Of a stretch of DNA of 36,302 nt, positions 29,101 through 36,302 are shown piece after piece. The DNA lies in IMG/VR virus record IMGVR_UViG_3300002835_000527, positions 1-36,302 of that record; one strand, written 5' to 3'. Every line of letters starts with the position of its first letter. Within the stretch, counting starts at the first letter, position 1. The stretch is from a virus. The notes under the pieces were generated by a model, which had not been told where the DNA came from, searched no databases, and saw only the letters and a program-made list of their open reading frames with translations. The position numbers were made by a program, and so were the translations under genes.

Positions 29101-32100
29101 AACAACAGTACTTTTGGGAGTTACCGACTCCACGTGCTCGCTCCCCTTGTTCCACCGACCACAACCTATAACCAAACCTACACGGTGGACACCGTTTCCG
29201 ATGTGGTCAATACGACGACCATGTCCCTGCGGCGAGCGATCAATAATGCACAGGCTGCAGGCGGTTCCAACCTGATTGTTTTCTCACCAACTATCACTCA
29301 ACCAGTATTGCTGGACAGCGGATTACCCAGCATCACCGGCAACATTACGATTCGGGGTGCGGCCTCGGGAGCGTTAACCGTGATCAGCCCGAATCCCAGT
29401 GCGTCGTCGAAGCTTCTCTTCACGGTTGCTTCTACTGGTGTGCTTCGGCTTGAGAATATGGTACTCCAGGGTGCCTACTCAACCACCGCAAACGGCTCGT
29501 CTGCCAACGTGAGTGGGCAACTGTGGTTGGATCGATCCGAAATCCGTAACAGCCAATCGAATCTCGGTGGAGCGATCTATGCCGGAGGCACTGGCTCCAT
29601 CGTCATGGTGGACTCAACCATTTCAGATAGCACGGCGACCCGTGGGGGAGGTATCTATTTGGCGTCCACGAGCGAGCTGACTGCCATCAATAGCACCTTT
29701 TCGCAAAATGACGCGAGCCTCACAGGGGACGCGATTTCGAACTACGGCACGGGTGCCGTTTCGCTGTTCAGTTCGACGGTGGCAAGAAACGGGCTTCCGT
29801 CAACCAACACCTCCGAAACACTCCAAAACCTAACGTCCGGTCGTTTCGTTCTTCGCAATTCGCTTGTGGTTGACAATCGTTCGATTGCCGACACGTCCGG
29901 CACTTTCATTTCCCATGGCTTCAACGTAATCGGAAATGCACGATCTGCGGTTGGATTGTTGACGATGAGTTACCTGCGCGACCAAGTCGGAGGGCAAAGC
30001 CTGGCGCCCGTCCTGTGGGGAGCGGTAGGCCAGCTCTCCCATCAAGGCGGCCGCACACGGTCGGTGATGCCCGTTGCAACCAGTCCCGCAATCGATCGGG
30101 GAAGCAGTTACGGCAGAAGAACAACCGACCAACGCGGAGCCGACCGGTTCCTCGACGGTCCCGATCTAGGAAGCTTGTCTGACACGCAAAAGCAAGTAGA
30201 CATCGGTGCTACCGAGTTCGGTACCTACTTCGTCAACGTAACGAACGACGCCCTGGACACCTCACCAACCACCACGGATGGAATTGTCGACACGGATCCG
30301 ACGGCAACCGGTTCCCAGGTGTCGCTGCGCGCTGCGGTCAAAGAACTGAGTAATCTTGCTGGCTGGACTGGCGTCTTGGAACAGTCCACGCTGAACAAGA
30401 TGGAAGGTATCGTCCGTTTCGAACCGACCATTGCAGAAGTTGTTCTCAGCAACTCAGGAAACAACGAGCAAAACTCGCAAACGGGAGATTTGGACGTCTG
30501 GGGAAACATCAGGGTCTTGGGCAACGACACGCCGACGGTAATCACTGCGAATTGGATGGTGTCCAATTCACAGACGGGCCCTCAGTACTTTGCTTTGAAC
30601 GATCGGGCATTTCAAGTTGGACCGAATTCCACGTTGACACTTGAAAAGGTAAAGCTCGCAGGCTTCCGAAGTCCCGACGGCACGACTCTTGATGGCGGGA
30701 ATGGTGGTGCGATTTTCAACGACGGTGGTACCGTTACGCTCAAGCAATCGGAGATTTTCTACCCTTATCTCAACTCATCGATATGGAGTGGAAAGAATTC
30801 AGCGGTTCGCGGAGGAGCGATCTATACCCAGAACGGTCGCGTTGAGGTTTTCGGATCCAAGATTTCCTTGAACTCTGCAGTGGATGGCGGTGCCATTTAT
30901 GTTCAATCCGGAGAATTGCTTGTCGATCAGCAGTCGACTATTGAGGACAACTCGGCAGTCGGGAGAGGTGGTGCGATCTATGCCAACCCGAGCACGATCA
31001 CGATCGATGGGCAAAGCATCATCCGCCGTAATCTTGCAGACATTGCGGGCGGATCTTTACACCTAAATTCGGGTGTAACGACGACCATTCAAGGCGCGTC
31101 GCAGATCGATTCCAACGCTGGTTACTCCCAAGTACTCGCATCCGGGGTCGCCACCAAAGGACTCGCGATCTACAACCTTGGCACCCTGACCATGCGAGGG
31201 AACTCAACGCTCTCGAATCACACAATCTATGGAGAAAGTGCCCTGTACAACAATGGAACGGCAACACTCGACAATGTAGTTCTATCCAACAACATCGACA
31301 CGGCCGGTTCGAGCGTAATCCGGAACGACTATGCAGGAAAACTCACGTTCTCTCACAGCACCTACTCGAACAATGGAGGGACGGCCACCAACGCAGGAGG
31401 CTTAGTCAATGAAAACGGTTGGGTTCGAATCGACGATGTTCAATTCCAAAACAATACCATATCAGCCGCAAACGGCGGGCTCATCACCAATCGCGGCGTG
31501 AATGCCGATATGGCAATCAGCAATTCTCGCTTCGACCATAATCATCCTGGCATCGAACCTGGGGCTCCCGTTCTCTACAACCAGTCGGGAAATCTGAAGC
31601 TCGATGGCTCGAGAATCGAATACACGTCGAACACGGCAGGATTCTATGCGACCTCGACAGCGATTCGGAACTTGGGAGTGCATGAGTTCATCGAGAAGTC
31701 CGAGTTGAGCGTGCTGCCCATCGCTGCGGACATTGATCCCAACCAAACCGAGATTTTCGTCCATAGCTATGCGGCCATTGAGTCGCTGCCACTTCCTGTG
31801 AGACTATTGATCGGTGATGAGGTTGTCAAAGTCACCGCCTTGAATCGGTTTCAAACGTCGCTCACCGTCGAACGCACCAAACCGGTCTCGCATCCAAGGA
31901 CATCCTCTGTCAAGATTTATATCGACCACGTTCAAAACCGTATCTCGGTGGGAGATCCTGTCAAGTTCGCAAAGTACAACTTGCCCTTCGACATTCTGAT
32001 CGACAACGAGATCATGACCGTCACGAAGATCGAGGGGGCAGTCCTCCATGTGATTCGTGGGCGAAACCTTACCCGTGCATCAGAGCACCAGTACCCATTT

Positions 32101-35100
32101 CAGGTATGGGCAGTATCGGGTGGGCTGAGCGTCACAAACGCCGTCTTCGCGGACAACCACTCAGAAGTATCGCTGTACCCGGGTGGTTCCGAAACGATCT
32201 ACAATTTCGTGCATCCGCATACACCAACAACGATCCTAGAAAGCGCAACCTTTTATAACAATTCACGATTCCCTGCCGAGGTGTACGCGGGTTCGGGTTT
32301 CTCAGATCAGACCACGGCGAAGATATTCCAAAACACAGCCGACGTACGAACATTCCGGACCCGCTACGAATCACTACCAGAGTTCAGTTTCTCCAGAATT
32401 CCCTTGGCACCCGAGGCAATGTTGAGCGACGGCGCTTGGGTGGATGACTCACCATCAATGACCATCGAGAACTCCATCTTCTCGGGGCAACCCTCGGTCC
32501 AATCCAAGCAACCACCCGCAGTCCGAGGAAGTTTTCAGTCCTTGGGTGGAAATTTGGCCGACGAAGCAGAAGTGAAAACGATACCCACGCGAAATCAGCT
32601 ATCGACCACGGAGACCAAGGTCCGAATCGAAACTCCGTCACTCCTATTTCCTCCACTTCCATTTCTAGCGCAAGTGGGACACATCAACGGCAGGAACTGG
32701 GACCGTGAATACGTTCTCGTCACTGGCATTACCGAAATGCGCGACCCAGTTTCGGGTGACAAAGAAAACATCACCGAACTGACGGTTCAGCGGGGTGTGA
32801 ACGGTACAACGGTACAGCTACATCCAAGCGACTCGCTGTTTGCATGGAGTACCAATGGCTTTTGGAAAGCGACCGATAAGTTCGGGCTACCCGCCTACGA
32901 AGCCTTCTCACGAGAACGAGTGTCTCTTACATCATCGATCACCCCCTCGACCAACATCCTGCAGATCGATGATGCCAGTCGATTTCCTCCGGTCCCATTC
33001 AACGCGCAAATCGTCGCACCTCCGAGCTACAACTCTGACGGCAGTTTGGTCACAACGCCAACCACGGAGAACGTGACGGTGACCCAGGTCAGTGGCTATC
33101 AAGTGACCGTGGCTCGACCACCGAGCACCACCAATTCATTCGCTTCTGGATCTGCATTGTTTTTCTCGTGGGCGGTGAACACACGAATCGACCCGCGTAT
33201 CACTCGATATGTGCCGGTAGGATCGTCCGAATCGATCGTCATGCCATTGGCAGACAGTCCAGCACTCGACTCAGGGATTACCACTGGGTTTTCTGGCCAG
33301 AATTCCGTCATTGATTCTAATTTGGCTGCAAACCAATACGTCATCAACAAGCGAATCGTCATGTCGGTCGCGACAACATTCGAGTCGACCACGGAAGGTT
33401 ATGCATTCTTCAATGACACAGAGATCGCCGTTGCGAGCACTGCGAACCTTCCTACCTTACCATTTGTGGCCAGCGTCGACGGGGAACTCATGGATGTCAC
33501 CGCCGTCAACACAACCACACGCAAGCTCACCGTTGTGCGTGCTCGCTACGACACATCGAACTCCGACATTCGGCCAGGTACGAAGATCGCCTTTGGCAAG
33601 GTCCTTTCAAACTCAGGCTCCGACACCCGTTTCTACTTGGAAGACACAGCGGGGCTTCCGCTTGCGCCCTTCTTCCTGTTGCATGGAACCGAGATCGTTC
33701 GTGTAGACAGCATTGACAGCGTTTCGAAGACGATCACGGTCTCGCGCGGGATGCTTGGATCGAGTGCGTCATCCCACCCGATACGATCCTTGTTTTCGGG
33801 TGGCTTCGAGGGACTTGATTCAGCGAAACTCCATTTCCAGTACAGTGGTGCGATCGATGTCCAACTGATTGAAGCCGTTGGGATCGCAAAGATCGGCAAT
33901 GCCATCAACGTAGCCGACACGTCCATATACGTTCCGAATCTGCCCTTTCCGTTAGCAGGAATGGTCGGCGGAAAGATTCGCCTCGGAACGGAAGTCATGT
34001 ATGTCCGTGGCGGCACGCGTCCCGATCCAAATGCCGATGGCCACTTCCTTTCCGTTGTGCGCGGATATGAGAACACGGCGCCGGTTGCCGCGGCAAAAGG
34101 TACCGTGGCGGAACTGACCGGCTTTCTCTTCTCAGCCGCAAACTCAGTTCCTGCGACGAATGATCCAGGCTACTTGCGTGTCGCAGACATGATTCTGCCA
34201 TTTGATGGCATACGTGCAGGAATTGCCACAGACCCCATTCCGGTCAGTCCGTCGCATGCATCGCGTCTGATTGTCGCAATCAACGACAAGAAGCTGGAGG
34301 CCATCGGGAACAACAGCGGATTCGATTTCGCTGCCGCAGCCAAAGAGCAGACCGTTCTCGATGCCGTTTACGGTACCGATGTGCTCGCGGGCACAGCTAC
34401 TTCGATCCAGATCAATGTGGAGGATACAACTCCACTACCAGCCGTACCGTTCCTGCTTCGCTATGGAGCAGAACGGATGATCGTCACGGCGCTGGATCAC
34501 GCTAGAAACAATATGACGGTAACGCGTGCAGCTCAGGGTACGACCCAACAAGTGCAGCCACTCGGGATCGTGCCGGACCGAGGCACATTCGTCACAGTAT
34601 CCCCAGGTTTCCAGCTTCCTTCGACTGCTCCTTTCGTAGCTCAATTTGGACGGGAAACGCTTCAGGTTCATGGCATCGATCCCAACCATCGTTTGTTGAC
34701 CGTCAGTCGCGCTTTGAGGAATGGCACTCCGTTGGAGCAACGCTCCGGTCAACCCTTCATTTGGGGTAACGATCAACAGTCGCCCGGCTTCAACAGCTCG
34801 ATGCTGGTTCTGACTGCGAGCATCTCAGCCGCCGCTACCCAGCTGATTGTCAAGGGCGATGCGACGATCCCGGACCTTTCAACCCTTCAGATCCGAGACG
34901 AAAAAATGCTGGCGACGGTTGTCACTCGAAATAACGATGGCACGACCCTCGTCAACATCGTGCGTGGAATCCTCGGAACCGTTGCGGCAAGCCACCCTGC
35001 TGAATCCAATGCCATCCTGCTTTCGGATACCTATGGCGGTTTCAGAAATCTCAATTCAACGATCGACCGCGGCGCCTATGAAGCATCAATCTGGCGAGTG

Positions 35101-36302
35101 AACACATCGGCGGATCTCCCCGATCTTGCGCCTGGGGATGGGCAAGTCACCACCAGTTCGGGGCTCGTCAGCCTTCGAGCTGCAATCATGGAAGCAAATG
35201 CTCGCCCTGGTTTTTCGTCGGTTGTTGTTCCTGCGGGCGACTACTCCCTGACCAGTGAATTGCTCATTTCATCGAACGTTGAGATTCAGGGGATCAATGC
35301 AGCCGACACCTATATCCACGCGAACGGATCTCGGGCCATGCGTGTCTCAAGCTCCGGGCGACTGCGCATTGCGAACATCAAACTATCCGGAGCCGCAGGT
35401 TCTGGAGTCGGTGGAGGCGTCTTCGTCGATGGCGGAACACTCGTTGTCGATCGCTCTGCATTGACCGGTAGTAGCGCTGCTAACGGTGGTGCGATCTCGA
35501 ATCTAAACGGGTCTGTGACGATCAATAACTCGAGCCTGTACGCGAACTCCACCGCGGGGAGTGGTGGGGCCGTGCACTCCATCGGCGGCACCGTCACGGT
35601 TTCGGGAAGTACTATCTCCGGAAACACGGCAACCGTGTCGGCTGGTGCTGTGTATACGAATTCGACGGCGAATTTGACGATCCTCAGCTCCACGATTGCG
35701 AACAATTCGGCACCCATCATAGGCGGCGTCGTCGCGGATGGACTCAACAACCAATTCGGCAATGCACTTGTCGCAAAGAATACCTCTGCGGGACAGCCAG
35801 ATCTCAAGGGAATATTCAAGTCGCTCGGAAGCAATCTCATTGGCGCTCCACCGATCGCAGAGCGCAGTCTCGCGTCCGTTATGACAAGTAATCAGTCGTC
35901 ACTGGCAATCGACGCGGCACCCAGCGTAGTGCCAGCGCTTCCATTTGTGGTTAAAATCGACGCCGAGTTGCTCCAAGTCACAGCGATTGCTGGCACCACC
36001 TGGACGGTACTACGGGGCTACAATGGCTCAACCGCTGCTGCCCACGCAGCGAATGCACCGATCCGAATGGACGGATTCTGGATCCTGAATGACCAAACAG
36101 GAACCGTAGCATCTCCGATCGACCCCAAGCTCTCGGCGCTCTCATCGCTCACGTCCACGTCGTTGCCAGTACTGGCTTTGCAGTCAAATAGCCCTGCCAT
36201 CAATGCCGCCGATGCCGCGCAGGGGAACTACCTCCCCAAAGTTCACGTGAATGCGGTCAGTTCTGTCATGCTTGATTTTGATCATCCCGAGTCGCTGCCG
36301 CC
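26149..36302 (+). CDS. Giant modular exported/surface protein (N-terminal 3384+ residues, partial)
   Basis: ATG 26149 follows AAGGAG (26138-26143). The frame read open at every place I sampled up to the window end, so at least 3384 codons are present and the C-terminus is missing. Order by residue: planctomycete LEPLEDRRLLA motif (27-37); CSLREA-type block with SLREAIIAANN (~42-85); beta-helix with IGG/NFIGL repeats (~190-370); VCBS repeat (~485-614); cadherin-like (~615-720); golvesin C-terminal-like (~722-854); PPC-like (~857-1000); second CSLREA/beta-helix/choice-of-anchor block (~1005-1360); third block (~1361-1850); a repeat region (~1860-2980); fourth CSLREA/beta-helix (~2982-3250). Such proteins are exported and act in adhesion or surface structure. 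Dockerin or autotransporter ends cannot be judged. Confidence 0.9.
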   Translation, partial: MQGRNHRMVAKSRENRHRRSEWRKLILEPLEDRRLLATVSVTTFADNNDSEIVSDPTYNISWLAFNKGPDGQVSLREAIIAANNTSGLDTINFAIPTSGGGDEGGGIGVGIGVGGGGGGSATWSIIMVGSSGLGALPVLTSPVIINGYSQSGASANTSTTSSNATILIGLDGTSAGLSASGLTLGSGSSGSSIRGLGIQKFGTSGVFVGSSSNTIAGNFIGLTNAGTVSSPNGVGISVIGGSSNTIGGVSAADRNLVSGNTGAGISLQISSNSNVVLGNFIGLSASGLVSIGNSVGISIENSSFNTIGGTILASQNTISSNLNEGITIAGPSIGNAIQGNAIYGNAKLGIDLIAPNDPPSGVTPNDDLLTSGNPNLSIDTPVISTISLNNGIATLTGYVGATQASGASIFANARVEFFLSDNSSTNGSGKRYVGFLTANASGAFVGNIDLNDYITVYVGTETLTATATNATGNTSEFAVNKPILPLFVAVVDQAIATEAGGVNNGTAGTNPTGNVLTNDTGSGNTVIGVAAGLVSNPNGGVGTTLTGAYGSINIASNGQFTYTVNNALSAVQALRNTSTTVSDVFSYTARNSSNATASSQITVVIQGANDTPTIISDGGDSQTNVTTYESTTYVTTVVAADVDANSSITYTITGGADAIKFAITNTGVLSFITAPDFEAPTDVGANNIYNLNVQASDGTLTTTQSIAVLVLNALESVGTDTYGGIYIDDGSDGFTTTGTWTQTGNGWQSDVRTVPAASGSTATWTFTVPAGIYNVSAHWRTQNYGATNAQFNVAGTTVSVDQSVAPNDFYSSGINWKRLANFTSTGTAVNITLSGLAGSVGNLVADAIRLEGVTSTLAPESNETISTASTITFVPGVPASVGNYLGDGSNGEKDVDFYKVNLAASQSIDIQAEALASEFISDRSTLQSRIRVFNATGTQLFTAASSGGVDPSVSFQATTAGFYYIGISSAENASYSPTSLTGRVNNSTFGSYRLHVLAPLVPPTTTYNQTYTVDTVSDVVNTTTMSLRRAINNAQAAGGSNLIVFSPTITQPVLLDSGLPSITGNITIRGAASGALTVISPNPSASSKLLFTVASTGVLRLENMVLQGAYSTTANGSSANVSGQLWLDRSEIRNSQSNLGGAIYAGGTGSIVMVDSTISDSTATRGGGIYLASTSELTAINSTFSQNDASLTGDAISNYGTGAVSLFSSTVARNGLPSTNTSETLQNLTSGRFVLRNSLVVDNRSIADTSGTFISHGFNVIGNARSAVGLLTMSYLRDQVGGQSLAPVLWGAVGQLSHQGGRTRSVMPVATSPAIDRGSSYGRRTTDQRGADRFLDGPDLGSLSDTQKQVDIGATEFGTYFVNVTNDALDTSPTTTDGIVDTDPTATGSQVSLRAAVKELSNLAGWTGVLEQSTLNKMEGIVRFEPTIAEVVLSNSGNNEQNSQTGDLDVWGNIRVLGNDTPTVITANWMVSNSQTGPQYFALNDRAFQVGPNSTLTLEKVKLAGFRSPDGTTLDGGNGGAIFNDGGTVTLKQSEIFYPYLNSSIWSGKNSAVRGGAIYTQNGRVEVFGSKISLNSAVDGGAIYVQSGELLVDQQSTIEDNSAVGRGGAIYANPSTITIDGQSIIRRNLADIAGGSLHLNSGVTTTIQGASQIDSNAGYSQVLASGVATKGLAIYNLGTLTMRGNSTLSNHTIYGESALYNNGTATLDNVVLSNNIDTAGSSVIRNDYAGKLTFSHSTYSNNGGTATNAGGLVNENGWVRIDDVQFQNNTISAANGGLITNRGVNADMAISNSRFDHNHPGIEPGAPVLYNQSGNLKLDGSRIEYTSNTAGFYATSTAIRNLGVHEFIEKSELSVLPIAADIDPNQTEIFVHSYAAIESLPLPVRLLIGDEVVKVTALNRFQTSLTVERTKPVSHPRTSSVKIYIDHVQNRISVGDPVKFAKYNLPFDILIDNEIMTVTKIEGAVLHVIRGRNLTRASEHQYPFQVWAVSGGLSVTNAVFADNHSEVSLYPGGSETIYNFVHPHTPTTILESATFYNNSRFPAEVYAGSGFSDQTTAKIFQNTADVRTFRTRYESLPEFSFSRIPLAPEAMLSDGAWVDDSPSMTIENSIFSGQPSVQSKQPPAVRGSFQSLGGNLADEAEVKTIPTRNQLSTTETKVRIETPSLLFPPLPFLAQVGHINGRNWDREYVLVTGITEMRDPVSGDKENITELTVQRGVNGTTVQLHPSDSLFAWSTNGFWKATDKFGLPAYEAFSRERVSLTSSITPSTNILQIDDASRFPPVPFNAQIVAPPSYNSDGSLVTTPTTENVTVTQVSGYQVTVARPPSTTNSFASGSALFFSWAVNTRIDPRITRYVPVGSSESIVMPLADSPALDSGITTGFSGQNSVIDSNLAANQYVINKRIVMSVATTFESTTEGYAFFNDTEIAVASTANLPTLPFVASVDGELMDVTAVNTTTRKLTVVRARYDTSNSDIRPGTKIAFGKVLSNSGSDTRFYLEDTAGLPLAPFFLLHGTEIVRVDSIDSVSKTITVSRGMLGSSASSHPIRSLFSGGFEGLDSAKLHFQYSGAIDVQLIEAVGIAKIGNAINVADTSIYVPNLPFPLAGMVGGKIRLGTEVMYVRGGTRPDPNADGHFLSVVRGYENTAPVAAAKGTVAELTGFLFSAANSVPATNDPGYLRVADMILPFDGIRAGIATDPIPVSPSHASRLIVAINDKKLEAIGNNSGFDFAAAAKEQTVLDAVYGTDVLAGTATSIQINVEDTTPLPAVPFLLRYGAERMIVTALDHARNNMTVTRAAQGTTQQVQPLGIVPDRGTFVTVSPGFQLPSTAPFVAQFGRETLQVHGIDPNHRLLTVSRALRNGTPLEQRSGQPFIWGNDQQSPGFNSSMLVLTASISAAATQLIVKGDATIPDLSTLQIRDEKMLATVVTRNNDGTTLVNIVRGILGTVAASHPAESNAILLSDTYGGFRNLNSTIDRGAYEASIWRVNTSADLPDLAPGDGQVTTSSGLVSLRAAIMEANARPGFSSVVVPAGDYSLTSELLISSNVEIQGINAADTYIHANGSRAMRVSSSGRLRIANIKLSGAAGSGVGGGVFVDGGTLVVDRSALTGSSAANGGAISNLNGSVTINNSSLYANSTAGSGGAVHSIGGTVTVSGSTISGNTATVSAGAVYTNSTANLTILSSTIANNSAPIIGGVVADGLNNQFGNALVAKNTSAGQPDLKGIFKSLGSNLIGAPPIAERSLASVMTSNQSSLAIDAAPSVVPALPFVVKIDAELLQVTAIAGTTWTVLRGYNGSTAAAHAANAPIRMDGFWILNDQTGTVASPIDPKLSALSSLTSTSLPVLALQSNSPAINAADAAQGNYLPKVHVNAVSSVMLDFDHPESLP
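31729..36070 (+). repeat. About eleven copies of an E-x-M-x-V-T ... RG-x-x-G-T ... H repeat in the giant protein
   Basis: Protein repeats of ~55-75 residues with consensus 'LP.lPF.v.ig.E.M.VTai....LTV.RG..GT.a..H' occur near 31729, 31924, 32610, 32930, 33420, 33610, 33905, 34390, 34590, 34830 and 35890. Clear cores are FDILIDNEIMTVT, FVASVDGELMDVT, FLLRYGAERMIVT and FVVKIDAELLQVT, each followed by a strand ending in RG or RA. The pattern resembles modules in phage tail/virion proteins. Confidence 0.75.

Overview
The window looks like an accessory region of a planctomycete chromosome (Planctomycetota, probably a Pirellulales/Rhodopirellula-like organism). The evidence is a DUF1559 pseudopilin with a type IV-type N-terminus at 7460-8500, a giant secreted protein with the planctomycete N-terminal motif LEPLEDRRLLA at 26149, a DUF1573-like domain, moderate GC content and sparse gene packing. 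Family-level placement is inference.

Left part (1-8500). The end of a GDYXXLXY-type membrane-associated protein (3-299) is followed by a patchwork of old insertions. There is a tiny deletion remnant of a tyrosine recombinase (342-411), a KaiC/RecA-like gene with an eroded Walker A (578-1459), a LamG-type fragment (1460-1804), a larger dead copy of the same recombinase (2121-2705), a VapC-type PIN toxin with its small partner (2877-3572), and a tRNA 3'-end scar (3887-3906). Then comes an apparent four-gene envelope operon (4224-8500): a Cys-rich secreted protein, a signal-anchored protein with a C-terminal membrane helix, a C39 peptidase fused to a lipobox/DUF1573-like half, and a DUF1559 pseudopilin. 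The last three genes overlap by 4 bases.

Middle part (8594 to about 25490). This is a phage-like integrative element. An intact tyrosine recombinase, an excisionase-type HTH protein and a small sigma-70-like factor read leftward. A 43-bp-period repeat array (10790-10985) separates them from a rightward replication/recombination operon: PD-(D/E)XK nuclease, Sak4-like ATPase, DUF669 protein, RusA resolvase, zinc ribbon, SF2 helicase, prim-pol/DUF3987 primase-helicase, Cys-rich small protein and ParB-DNA methyltransferase fusion. Ten small leftward genes follow (20262-24662), including DUF4314, HARE-HTH and amidoligase proteins. Four of them carry a related ~60-110-bp noncoding element upstream. 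No capsid, portal, large terminase or tail gene is visible. The element ends in a short rightward gene pair whose second member looks cut off, so it is a truncated prophage, a satellite or another integrative element.

Right part (25494-36302). A 650-bp gene-free stretch with strong hairpins precedes one giant open frame (26149 to beyond the window, at least 3384 codons). It encodes a mosaic surface or secreted protein with CSLREA/beta-helix blocks, VCBS, cadherin-like, golvesin-like and PPC-like domains, plus about eleven copies of a repeat that resembles phage tail/virion modules.

The most unusual signals are the three generations of one integrase, the C39/DUF1573/pseudopilin operon, the iteron-like operator array, the repeated upstream elements of the small-gene cluster, and the virion-like repeat in the giant protein. 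All functions are read from motifs by eye; no database search was run.
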